Assembly (NCBI GenBank): GCA_032622095.1
Contig: CP136061.1
Span: 3,286,001-3,350,000 of the forward strand
DNA from: Siphonodentalium dalli
Lineage: Eukaryota > Mollusca > Scaphopoda > Gadilida > Siphonodentaliidae
Length of the DNA stretch: 64,000 bases
Direction: 5' to 3'
A program made the translations under genes and the position numbers. Under the pieces are notes generated by a model. The model did not search any database. It worked only from the letters and a program-made list of their open reading frames with translations, and was not told the origin of the DNA. Below are positions 26,001-33,659 of the stretch, piece after piece. Position 1 is the stretch's first letter. Each line of letters starts with the position of its first letter.

Positions 26001-29000
26001 ATACACGTACACGTCCATTTTATTTAGGAGTGTTGTGTATAACGTGTATCATGCCAAAATGTAGCAAAATAATGATATAATATATATTAACCGAATGAGC
26101 GACAATGCTATGCAGAGAGATCGAGAAATAAATTTGCCTACGTATAATGTTCTTAATATTATTTAACCCAATCAAGTGACGGACATAATACGTCGTTACA
26201 CGTTGTGTCATTATATATGCATGTACGCTCGTTAGTCTCGCATCGTGGAATCGTATGACTGCCACCAAGTGCACATACATAATGACATAATCATGTTACA
26301 CGTTACACATACGTGGTTCTGAAACTGGCTAGCAATAGATGTCATCCGCTATGATATGCTCACATTTATTAATAGCATTCAATTCCACTGCATATGTATT
26401 CAGAATTATAATGTGGCATTCTTTTCTAATTGCGTTGTTGAGTTGTTCCGTGATATAACAGATGTCACATGCATGTTCCTGTGTTTCTGCTAGATTCCAC
26501 TAAGTAATGTAGGATATTAGTTTGGAGTGTTAATGCGTCAAGAACTTAATACCACGAAACTGATATACTATTGATTCAGACCATATTATTCACAATAATT
26601 ATTACAAATTGATACTCCATTTGGAAACACAAAGTTTAATCTGATATATCTCACCAGGGCGAATGTAGCAGAGAGGTCACACAACTTCAACTCTTACCAG
26701 ACTATAATTTCACAGACATGGTTAATCTGGATGAATCACTGCTGATCTTACACGAAGCGAGAAGTTATCAACAACTTGATGGTCGAGTCCTGGTTCACTG
26801 CAGGTTACTTTCACAAAGATCAGTTATGTATAGTGCTTATACGATAACAAAGCTTCGACTAAACTTAATCTAAACCCATCCACCCTAACGTAGTTACACA
26901 TTAACATTTCTCTCCATAACAGCTGAATGATATATATTGGGTCTGGCCCTTTGAACTGAAATTTGGCTTCATACCCACTCGGACCAACGCCGTTATTTCT
27001 GTTGGATCTCGCGTTGGGCCGACTTTGTACATTGCCTGTGGCCCGCCGCTAAAGCGATTTAATGTCCCAAGTAAAGTTTACAGCTTCGTATCTGTAATAT
27101 ATATATGTTAACTATCAACAGAAATTCTCAAAGGTGATGCGATGATGAAAATTAGCTGCATATATTAATGTTCGCTGCCAATTTAAAGTGCGCGAATATA
27201 ATATATTCTCGACAATGTTTTTTATCAAGAGAGCAGTCACGGAATAGGTTATAGCTTCTTATTTGATTAGTCATCGATATGGTTATTTTGGGTATTGTTT
27301 ATACAATATCGGTCTTTAACGTATGTCGGATCACTGTTATCAAAATTTTGACAGTATTGCGGTGAATTGCAGATATAGTGTCATGAAAATTACAAATAAA
27401 CTGACTTGTTGTGGTGCGTCGAATTCCACCTTCAATTTAGAGGGCTATTATTTACTCAAAACGTGTATACAGTCAATTTGGACTATATAAACAATATTGT
27501 AATTTACGATTGTGAATTACCCGATCGTTCTTTGTTGAACTAATATTGGTATCCATATAATATTCTTATTTCAATGGGGATCGCTGCGTAGAATCTAAGC
27601 TCCTCAAACATAGTTCGCTCGCATATACTAACCAGTAACTCTCATGCTATTCCAACATTCATGATAAAATGTTGAACGAATTGAGAACATGGTATGTGAA
27701 CATGGTATGTGAACATGGTATGTGAACATGGTAGGTGAACATGGTATGTGAACATGGTAGGTGAACATGGGAGGTGAACATGGGAGGTGAACATGGTATG
27801 TGAACATGGTATGTGAACATGGTAGGTGACCATGGTATGTGAACATGGTATGTGAACATGGTATGTGTACATGGTATGTGAACATGGTAGGTGAACATGG
27901 TATGTGAACATGGTATGTGAACATGGGTGAACATGGTATGTGAACATGGTATGTGAACATGGTATGTGAACATGGTAGGTGAACATGGTAGGTGAACATG
28001 GTATGTGAACATGGGTGAACATGGTAGGTGAACATGGGTGAACATGGTATGTGAACATGGTATGTGAACATGGTATGTGAACATGGTAGGTGAACATGGG
28101 TGAATATGGTATGTGAACATGGTATGTGAACATGGGTGAACATGGTAGGTGAACATGGGTGAACATGGTATGTGAACATGGTATGTGAACATGGTATGTG
28201 AACATGGTATGTGAACATGGTATGTGAACATGGTATGTGAACATGGTAGGTGAACATGGTATGTGAACATGGTATGTGAACATGTGAACATGGTAGGTGA
28301 ACATGGTAGGTGCAGCATGTTGTGGGTGTTAATTATCGCGATGGTTTTCTGAAATTCGAGTACATGTGATGGTGTTTGATTGGAAATGTTTTGAGTTTTC
28401 TATGCGGTGTGACGAATGATATGCACTAACATGAAATAACGATAACACAGTGCGTGAGATTGCCGACCAAACAGCTGATACATAAAAGTTCATCGATGTT
28501 GGGCTAATGGTCTTCGCGTGCGCGTTGCGTATGTCGCCCATAATATATTACTATATACATGTGCTAAATCTGCTGAGTCACGGATTGGATAAACTACAAC
28601 AATCAGTATGTGCAGGCAATTCCAAGTTGATAAACTACCTATCATCACTACATGAAAAAGGTGGATGAATGTATATTCACAGTAGTTGACAATGTGTATG
28701 TAATTAACATACGCGGGAATTAATAAACAGATAAATCCATTCACAGTAGTTGAGTATTTGTATGTAATTAGCACAGACAGTAAGTAATAAACATATATGT
28801 CTACTGAAATACTTATTTCAACTCACACATATCTGGGATGCTCTCGTCAGTCAGTAATTCAACATTATGAATAACGTTTGTATTTGCTTATACAACTGTA
28901 AATCGCCTTACTATGGATAACTGTTGGTGGTATTTTTCTCGCAATGCTTGACGAGCAAACTTTGATCGATGATCTGACAAATCTTATCAGCATTGCTTAA

Positions 29001-31353
29001 TTAATTCAAACCTTGTTTTCGATTATATTATATATGCACAAGCATCTTGTTATTATTATATTATATTCCTCTACCTTCTCTTCTCTTATTAACGTATGCG
29101 TCAACTTACGTCGTCATGCATGTAATAACGAAATTGGAATTTCTCATCCCAAATATATATAGCCGATTATTAGAGCAAGGTTTTTGATATGACGAAATTT
29201 TGCCCGCATAAAAATCCATAGTATGTCATATCCTCCCCACCGCACATATTCTGTAATAGTCTTACGCCAACTGAACACTTTTTTTCTGTTATATCAACTG
29301 GATGGTTAAATTAAAGAAAATATGATTTTAAGGTGGTTGCCTTTCATGTCTGTCATAGGTGTGACTGGTATGTTTCATGTGTGACCGACCTAGTGCCTGA
29401 TTTAAACTTCTGGCGTTGGTGTGACTAGTATATATACTCGACTTTCAGTGACAGTATTTGTACGACTAATATATATTTTTGACTTTCAGTGACGGTATTG
29501 GTGCCACAGGTGTTTTTCTAGCGGCTGATTATCTATTAGACCAGGGCAGAGTGGAAAGCAGTATAGATGTCTTTACTTGTGTTCAGAACCTCAGAGAGCA
29601 GAGAGCGGATATTATTCCTAAGCTTGTAAGTACCATGATGTGCTAAGTAAAGTCCAATGTGCTTATTGGTCCTGGGCTGGTAGTACCCCTGGTGCACCCC
29701 CACTACTTAATTACATTCGGTATGTCCATATACCCTAATGTGTACTGGTTAGGAACAATGATGTTAACAGCAAATATGTTTGGTCATAGTGTACCTACTG
29801 GGTCAATGTTTAGCCTTACTCAGTAATCATTTTTTGTTAGATTATAATGGGTGGGGGAAACAGTAATGACAAGGCAATGACATACTTCTTCGTGTCAAAA
29901 CACTATACATATAATTTGTATTATACACGTTTTCAAAGAAATTGCACACTCACGATGATCAATTTTTGGCACAATCGTATTCAATCGATGTATCAAAGAC
30001 AACAGCCGATCGCTGCGTGTTCACTTCACCATCCGATGAATAGAGAAATGTAGTTCCCATATAATTCTGTTTATTTCCCAAATAAGTGACAAATTTCATC
30101 GTAAAATATTTTTTTAAGTGAAAGATAACTCTGCTGATTTGCGAGGGATGTGAAATATTCCGGTAGCCCATCGGTCGCACGTGCGAGATAGTGTGAAAGT
30201 GAAAGTGTTTTTAATAAATCACCATTGAGAACTTAAGAATATACATTCTAGTCAATATTGATTCCCTTTCTCCAGGAGCAGTATTTGTTTTTATGGGTAA
30301 CCAAAATTCTTAAATGTTTGTCTACTAAGTAGCACGAGTCCAGGGTGGATGGGCACCAAACCTAGCACACCAGAATGACGGAACCAAGTCAGAGTGATGC
30401 ACTACAGGTTGACCGAAGCATTTTTGAAAGTTAAATAAGGATGAAAGAAAAACAAAACGGTTAAACACATATTTGTCATAAGAATTTTTGCACACAATAC
30501 TGTCGGGCCCAAAATGTACGGGCAATGTAGAAAGGTGCAAATTGGTTTTGATTCATCATATTCTTTACAATTATTTGGATTTGTTAAAATATTATAAGTC
30601 CCATATATATTGTTATAATGTCCTATATCCATAGTATTATGTATATAAATGGTGCAGTAATTAATTTGCACGGAATAGATTATATAAAGTGAAGTCTAGT
30701 CTCCCGCAAATTTAGAAACAATCACGTATATGTGACATGGAAAATGTTATACAGTTTATTTCATATATAACGTAATATATATTAGTTAAACGCTCTTTTT
30801 GTGACCTAGTTATCTCACAATGTTGATACACGCGCCCAAGTGCAGTATCTAGATAAAAATTCCTCATTCAACCGTACAATGCTATTTTATATAAGTAATA
30901 TATGATGTGGATGCCAACCGCACCATCAGTTTCCGAATTACAAAGCGAGAAGCGTCATATATTGGTAACGCAAATCTTACGACGAATGCAAGTTAGAATG
31001 TACTTCACAACAATGGTAGACTATTAGCTTAGTATTCGGAACGTAGATAAAGTATACATTGTATTCAATAACGGTTCCTTTTTCTCTAGGAGCAGTATAA
31101 ATTTCTATACGAAGCGGTGAACAGAATATTCATAGACAACACTTATGATAGTCTGCCAAACCAGACACCAGTGAATTACGATCGACTGGAGAGGAATCAA
31201 CCATCTGCTAGGAATGTGGCCAACGATAGAGACAGTACTTATGATACTGTATCAAACCAAACACCTGCGAATTACGACCAATCAGAGAGGAACCAGCCAT
31301 CTTATACGAATGTGGCCGGAGATCGAGACGACGTTTATGATGACATTGGATGA
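6253..31353 (+). CDS. Receptor-type tyrosine phosphatase-like protein, catalytically dead (spliced, 5'-partial)
   Basis: Twelve exons joined by GT-AG introns, with matching phases throughout, give 466 residues. Residues 1-46 are an EB/EGF-like cysteine module. A hydrophobic helix spans 57-81, followed by a stop-transfer RRRR. Residues 113-390 are one PTP domain: YDHTRV at 176-181, NASYIN at 193-198, RYWP at 248-251, P-loop HCSDGIGATG at 332-341, and terminal EQYKFLYEAV. The family is membrane receptors that remove phosphate from tyrosine through CX5R. Here the arginine is Ala339, LPD (298-300) stands where WPD is expected, the phosphotyrosine-loop Tyr is absent (KNNIKSRKL, 159-167), and the Q-loop QT is PK (377-378). 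Cys333 is retained. The tail (391-466) has six tyrosines in a duplicated unit. Only one PTP domain is present, whereas many receptor PTPs have two. I infer a pseudophosphatase receptor or scaffold. N-terminal exons are missing. Confidence 0.85.
6391..7718 (+). other. Intron (phase 1)
   Basis: It contains a second, decayed cysteine-module segment at 6472-6570 (related to 4609-4707). The rest is unremarkable AT-rich sequence. Confidence 0.65.
6472..6570 (+). pseudogene. Decayed EB-like cysteine-module segment
   Basis: Lies about 80 bp after the real EB exon. One frame gives CVSSKSLSCS with further cysteines downstream before a stop, resembling an EB/EGF-like repeat that has lost its frame. Its nearest relative in the window is 4609-4707. 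Confidence 0.4.
7719..7848 (+). CDS. Receptor gene exon: transmembrane helix
   Basis: Acceptor TTTCCAATTTCAG, donor GTAAGT. It encodes a Thr/Asp/Gly-rich stalk, then about 25 hydrophobic residues (ITIIIIISVIAVVVLLLIVV and five more), then RRRRNKH, a classical type I stop-transfer signal. Phase 1 in, phase 2 out. Confidence 0.9.
8003..8077. repeat. (TA)n microsatellite
   Basis: About 75 bp of uninterrupted alternating T and A. Confidence 0.97.
8581..8685. repeat. 26-bp minisatellite, 4 copies
   Basis: The unit contains CATTAACAATAGCGGCAAAT. Four nearly identical copies in direct tandem; the only changes are GCATTAAC versus GAATTAAC. Confidence 0.95.
9563..9630 (+). CDS. Receptor gene exon: juxtamembrane segment
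   Basis: Acceptor TTTATTTTAAG, donor GTGTGT. Completes a Gly codon split after two bases and encodes a polar, Thr-rich linker (RNGATASGHKNPRATHTTTT) on the cytoplasmic side, between the membrane helix and the PTP domain. Phase 2 in, phase 1 out. Short and weakly conserved in such genes, but the phase fit supports it. Confidence 0.75.
9631..11358 (+). other. Intron (phase 1)
   Basis: Contains a 150-bp fold-back sequence at 11065-11215 and a partial relative of it at 10180-10250 (shared GGGCGACAAAT and GGGAGACATTG words). Short ORFs at 10535-10911 have no recognisable features. Confidence 0.7.
11065..11215. repeat. Fold-back element with perfect 45-bp inner arms
   Basis: Inner arms 11087-11131 and 11149-11193 are exact reverse complements around a 17-base loop. 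The outer arms continue imperfectly to ACAGTTGT at both ends. GC-rich compared with its surroundings. A MITE-like or other fold-back insertion is likely. Confidence 0.9.
11359..11459 (+). CDS. Receptor gene exon: start of PTP domain
   Basis: Acceptor CTCGTTCCAG, donor GTAACT. Encodes the N-terminal PTP helix region, IEQLGGYIKHLSSGTNYSQQ, which matches the family pattern of a YI helix followed by a small linker and F-x-x-E/K. Phase 1 in, phase 0 out. Confidence 0.85.
11831..11968. repeat. Fold-back hairpin, copy 1
   Basis: Arms AACGGCGG...CCGCCGTT pair over about 65 bp with few mismatches, including GGTCATGGGATTTTGACCGC against GCGGTCAAAACCCATGACC. The loop is only CCCCGAAGGGG. This is MITE-like. 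Confidence 0.9.
12443..12516. repeat. Second hairpin in copy 1
   Basis: CCAATGTGTTCATAAACCTA is mirrored by TAGGTTTATGAACGCATTGG around a loop that includes TGACGTCA, a palindromic word. Confidence 0.85.
12579..13350. repeat. Repeat copy 2 of the 762-bp tandem duplication
   Basis: Same order of parts as copy 1: hairpin at 12593-12730, CTATTTCG tract, hairpin at about 13206-13279. Small indels separate the copies. Confidence 0.92.
13598..13750. repeat. Degenerate three-copy repeat of about 65 bp
   Basis: The word TTGCGTGGTAAACCTAATGT and close variants occur three times at even spacing. Confidence 0.7.
14454..14544 (+). CDS. Receptor gene exon: PTP phosphotyrosine-loop region
   Basis: Acceptor GTGTTTCTTAG, donor GTGAGT. 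Encodes KPCTAAKNNIKSRKLKGSRM, the counterpart of the family's N-x-x-KNRYxN segment. The tyrosine that stacks on the substrate phosphotyrosine is missing, and the segment looks about four residues longer than usual. Phase 0 in, phase 1 out. Confidence 0.82.
14545..15314 (+). other. Intron (phase 1)
   Basis: AT-rich, with nothing recognisable; short ORFs here look like chance. Confidence 0.75.
15315..15382 (+). CDS. Receptor gene exon: YDHTRV to NASYIN
   Basis: Acceptor TTTTCTTCAG, donor GTAAGT. With the T left from the previous exon it reads YDHTRVIITDDEE, then FVNASYIN, two of the most conserved PTP motifs. Phase 1 in, phase 0 out. Confidence 0.95.
15489..15970. repeat. 67-bp minisatellite, about 7 copies
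   Basis: The unit includes ACTGATTGTCAGTCCATGAC and TACAGTACACGTAACGTAAA; the measured spacing is 67 bp. The copies differ by scattered point changes. Confidence 0.95.
17292..17357. repeat. Perfect palindrome with 30-bp arms
   Basis: Arms GGAAATGTTCAGATAATAAG (and ten more bases) and their exact reverse complement flank AGGGTC. No mismatch, so the event is recent or maintained. Confidence 0.95.
19163..19199 (+). CDS. Receptor gene exon: GYDAEKSHIAMA micro-exon
   Basis: Only 37 bp, with acceptor TTATTCTTTCAG and donor GTGAGT. Continues NASYIN with GYDAEKSHIAMA, the counterpart of the family's G-x-x-x-x-x-x-YIAxQGP. The usual QGP is AD-P here. Phase 0 in, phase 1 out. Confidence 0.88.
19200..20156 (+). 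other. Intron (phase 1)
   Basis: Mostly the 53-55-bp minisatellite at 19325-19745. An ORF at 19844-20131 has hydrophobic stretches but no family features. Confidence 0.7.
19325..19745. repeat. 53-55-bp minisatellite, about 7 copies
   Basis: The unit alternates GGGATACACGTGTTGATATG with GGGATAACATGCTGCCTG. Measured spacings are 53 and 55 bp. Confidence 0.93.
20157..20254 (+). CDS. Receptor gene exon: WSVVW / IIVML segment
   Basis: Acceptor TTTTACTACAG, donor GTTTGT. Encodes EEHLEDIWSVVWSAGCQIIV and ML, matching the conserved PTP stretch F-W-x-M-V-W-E...-I-V-M-L. Phase 1 in, phase 0 out. Confidence 0.93.
20255..23268 (+). other. Intron (phase 0)
   Basis: Begins with the 43-bp minisatellite (20308-20868). 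The remaining 2.4 kb shows nothing recognisable. Confidence 0.75.
20308..20868. repeat. 43-bp minisatellite, about 13 copies
   Basis: The unit is built on TCTCCTATAATAATGATGGC followed by ACTAGCTCGTCGTTGTTGTA; the measured spacing is 43 bp. It starts about 50 bp inside the intron. Confidence 0.96.
23269..23394 (+). CDS. Receptor gene exon: RYWP segment of the PTP domain
   Basis: Acceptor CTCTTTTACAG, donor GTGAGT. Encodes 42 codons with CPRYWP, then YGKSLVIL and ISPFVMRELTVWR. These match the family order C-x-x-Y-W-P, YG-x-x-x-V, and the beta strand ending in R. Phase 0 at both ends. Confidence 0.95.
23395..26657 (+). other. Intron (phase 0) with an inverted-repeat element
   Basis: Largely occupied by the 2.1-kb inverted-repeat element at 23528-25672. 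The remainder has no recognisable features. Confidence 0.7.
23528..25672. mobile_element. Non-autonomous element with about 300-bp diverged inverted repeats
   Basis: The left end AGTCTGGTCGATAAA and right end TTTATCGACCAGACT are inverted. Inside them AATTTGGACTAAGTTGGTTT is mirrored by AAACCAACTTAGTCCAAATT, and similarity continues inward at lower level for roughly 300 bp. Translations of the two arms resemble each other (both end in GYV-E-I-LFKM), which is a repeat effect and not a gene. There is no transposase inside, so it is probably a non-autonomous DNA transposon. Confidence 0.72.
26658..26803 (+). CDS. Receptor gene exon: WPD-loop region and catalytic cysteine
   Basis: Acceptor ATCTCACCAG, donor GTTACT. 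Encodes SREVTQLQLLPDYNF, then DESLLILHEARSYQ and GRVLVHC. The normal WPD with its neighbours is reduced to LPD, and the usual G-x-x residues are missing. The nucleophile Cys333 is kept and lies at the exon end; the exon ends after two bases of the next codon. Confidence 0.93.
27690..28315. repeat. 13-bp minisatellite (with 10-11-bp variants), about 50 copies
   Basis: The unit GTGAACATGGTAT is interspersed with a short form GTGAACATGG and a G-for-T variant GGTAGGTG. The minus strand stays open in all three frames for about 650 bp because the repeat has no stop words, giving Cys/His/Pro-rich ORFs that are not genes. Confidence 0.97.
28640..28790. repeat. Two-copy direct repeat
   Basis: The block TTCACAGTAGTTGA...TTGTATGTAATTA is present twice, about 68 bp apart, each followed by AATAAACA-like words. 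Confidence 0.6.
29490..29625 (+). CDS. Receptor gene exon: mutated P-loop and following helix
   Basis: Acceptor TTGACTTTCAG, donor GTAAGT. Together with the preceding exon it encodes HCSDGIGATGVF where active PTPs have HCSxGxGRTG; the invariant arginine codon is GCC (Ala339). It then reads DYLLDQGRV, DVFTCVQNLREQRADIIPKL. This is close to an active first PTP domain except that the Q-loop Gln-Thr is Pro-Lys. Phase 2 in, phase 0 out. Confidence 0.95.
29626..31089 (+). other. Intron (phase 0) with a decoy copy of the last exon's start
   Basis: At 30253-30296 a pyrimidine tract, AG and GAGCAGTATTTGTTTTTATG repeat the start of the real terminal exon. Nothing else is recognisable. Confidence 0.7.
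30276..30296 (+). pseudogene. Decoy micro-exon copied from the terminal exon start
   Basis: Preceded by CCCTTTCTCCAG and followed by GTAACC, it reads EQYLFLW in phase 0, against EQYKFLY in the real exon at 31090. Its 21 bp are a multiple of three, so inclusion would add seven residues without a frameshift. It is probably the remnant of a local duplication. Confidence 0.5.
31090..31353 (+). CDS. Receptor gene terminal exon: end of PTP domain and tyrosine-rich tail
   Basis: Acceptor CCTTTTTCTCTAG. Starts EQYKFLYEAV, the standard last helix of a PTP domain. A hydrophilic tail follows, with two 32-residue units (31141-31236 and 31237-31332, each opening TYD and containing NQTP, NYD, ERNQPS, NV, DRD) and the first residues of a third (VYDDIG) before TGA. 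Tyrosine contexts include YDSL, VNYDRL, STYDTV, YTNV and YDDI. No second PTP domain follows. Confidence 0.95.
   Translation, partial: EQYKFLYEAVNRIFIDNTYDSLPNQTPVNYDRLERNQPSARNVANDRDSTYDTVSNQTPANYDQSERNQPSYTNVAGDRDDVYDDIG
31141..31332 (+). repeat. Coding tandem repeat, 2 x 96 bp
   Basis: The two units are clearly homologous at both nucleotide and protein level (32 residues each), and a third unit is started and cut off by the stop. The repeat multiplies candidate phosphotyrosine sites. Confidence 0.93.
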
Positions 31354-31513
31354 CATTAGATAACTTTGGATACCGTCTGGGACCAATCAACATCTGCTGT
31401 TATTGGAATGACATAGGCAGATGCTTATGATAACATGTATAAGCAATATAATGGGCACTGCATCTGTATAATGGACAAATATATGCATTACATTACAGGA
31501 TTAATGATACTGA

Positions 31514-31519
31514 AATAAA
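31514..31519 (+). terminator. Poly(A) signal AATAAA
   Basis: The first AATAAA after the stop codon, 160 bp downstream and on the gene's strand. It is the probable 3' end signal of the receptor mRNA. Confidence 0.6.
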
Positions 31520-31673
31520 ATGTGTGGATGAAATATAATAATATAAGTTAATGTTATGAATTGGACTACGTATTTCCTATTGTACATTCGACAAAATCTG
31601 GGAACGTGGTGCAAATGACCCCAAAGTTTCGAATTTAGAACAGCGTGGACAATTTATGGTGATAGTGTTACCA

Positions 31674-31705
31674 TATTCATATTATAAACATCTCATCATT
31701 TTAAA
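31674..31705. repeat. Inverted repeat, left member (partner 38984-39016)
   Basis: ATTCATATTATAAA, one unmatched base, then ATCTCATCATTTTAAA is present in reverse complement at 38984-39016 with only a C versus AT difference in the middle. Confidence 0.75.
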
Positions 31706-31734
31706 CACCACGCTGTCACTTCGTTAACTGCCGG

Positions 31735-32298
31735 GTAGATTCTGTTGAAGATAAACAAGAAGATGGAGAGCAGCATGGTAGAGGTTTCAGTCTGAGATTC
31801 CGAAATTTTCCAGTGGACAACACCTTACAAAATTCAAGGGAAATCCCATCTAATGAACTTATTAAAAACTTTTGTATGGACAAGCTAAATATAAATATAA
31901 CCAGCAGTGACATTACTCGTTCGCATCCGTTGGGCCCAATTCAAACAAAACTGATAAAACTTGACAATGGATCAACACGAACAGAAAAAACAGTATCAAT
32001 CATATGTGCTTTTGCTAGATACAATGTAAAAGATGATATCTACGCTAAAAGATTCGGGCTTAAAGGGAAGTCTAAAGTCGTTATCACTGAGGAGCTAACC
32101 CATTATAGGCACGGACTTATAAAGAAATTGGCCGAGAAAAGAAAGAAGAAAGAGTGGAGAAATCCACTCATATTGGACCAAGGCGGTAAAGTCTTTGCTA
32201 AGAAATTCTTAATTTATAGATCCAAAGACATCACAAAATGTGCCAGTAACTGTCACAATTTAATCGAACGGACTGGCAAATCTGTGTTAAAACAATAA
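31735..32298 (+). pseudogene. LINE ORF1-like fragment (nucleic-acid-binding protein)
   Basis: An open frame of about 188 codons, with no ATG start in the first part. Motifs follow the C-terminal half of LINE ORF1 proteins of the L1/transposase-22 type: an acidic helix with LIKNFCMDKLNI, DITRSHPLG, IICAFARYNVKDDIYAK, ITEELTHYRHGLIKKLAEKR, and a late DQGGKVFAKK turn. Such proteins bind element RNA as chaperones. The 5' part with the coiled coil is missing. It may belong with the RT at 36-38.7 kb on the same strand, since no other ORF1 is nearby. Confidence 0.65.
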
Positions 32299-33235
32299 AC
32301 AAATATTCATCACATGTAATTGTCAACATACGGTGCATACATAGTAATACTAATAACTTAAGTCCTGATGATTGATATATCATTTGCCTATTCTGACACA
32401 GGCATAATGAAATACAAGGGTTTATGCCGGGTGTCAGATGGATCAGACACCCACCCCTGCCTACTGCACGGTCAGGGATCTCGACTAATTGTGAGTGACT
32501 GGGGGACATAACTTTGATATCTGACACATACTAGTATGTCCCATCTGTTAAATACATAGCATATCGGTTAAACTCATACATGTATTTGAGCAATAATCTC
32601 CCTTTCATATACCATATGACCAAAATCATTTAATCCATACAAAATACAGGAAATACTATACATTTATTAAAGTCATATGAATAAACTCATTATTTTATGG
32701 AGACAGTAAAGTTTCCCTTTTAGATGGGAATTGTATGGACAGTCTGCAGTGAACAATAAAACATGTGATCATGGCTTCTGAATTGATATATGATTTGATG
32801 AGATATTTTCAGTCTTTTGTTTCACTTACCCTATGTTCTACTAAATCTCATGTAATACCCGCTGTAGTACCATAATACAAATCTTTTGGTCCAAAATAGA
32901 CATAACTCAGTTATTTGAAATTGACTATAAGTTATAACTGACCTTGGCTGTCACTCACAGCAGACATGCTTGTGCCGGCATAGCACATCCTCAGAAACAC
33001 CCTGACATAATTTTAAATTGACCTACAGTCAGAAACAAATGTCATGGCAATTGTTTCACATGGATGTACACATCTATGAATATATGACTGGATGCATGTG
33101 TACAAATTTATTTCTATAACTGGACCATACACATCGAAGCACATCATGAATCCATAGTATTTGTAATGATAATATTGGTTCAGTATAGAAAGATTAGCAA
33201 ACAAGAAACTAGAGTATTTTCCCCTCTATACAGTG

Positions 33236-33440
33236 ATGCTCAAAGTAATTGACCACTTGGCCGCGTCGGAGTTGTGGGTGGTTTTTTTCGGGATTTGGTC
33301 GGGGATATGGCTTGTTGCCATTCATCGGAGGGCTCTCGGTGAGAGCTGTCTGATGAGTGGCGGCGGGCCGTGTTTCCGACTGGGTCCTGATGAGTTGCCC
33401 GTGGCTCTGCTGTGGTTGGGTGACCGGTTGCTTTGAGCAT
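33236..33440. mobile_element. GC-rich MITE-like element with terminal inverted repeats
   Basis: The ends ATGCTCAAAG and CTTTGAGCAT are perfect inverted repeats, and matching extends inward with mismatches (AATTGACCAC against GTGACCGGTT). At 205 bp it is markedly more GC-rich than its surroundings, so it came from elsewhere. A target duplication is not certain. Confidence 0.6.
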
Positions 33441-33659
33441 TAGAGCATTACTGTAAACCAAGACTTGAAATACCAACATTCATTCACATGCATCCAGAGT
33501 ATTTATTTGCAAACACTGAATATCTTTGATTTGTAGTCAGTAGACTTTCATTGTCCGCGAAATTATTTAGTTACAGCATAGAAACTGACACTTAATAAAC
33601 CAGAATATATGCCTCTGTTTACCACTGTTTTTTCCAATCTAATTCCTATATGAGTGATT

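Larger units (their letters stand above)
26804..29489 (+). other. Intron (phase 2)
   Basis: Contains the 13-bp minisatellite (27690-28315), a two-copy repeat (28640-28790) and a short tandem duplication of the downstream splice acceptor (29340-29500). Confidence 0.75.

Noticed and set aside
27628-28318. Three overlapping 209-220-codon minus-strand ORFs rich in Cys, His, Pro, Met
   Set aside because: All are translations of a 13-bp minisatellite without stop words; there is no gene structure or independent motif.
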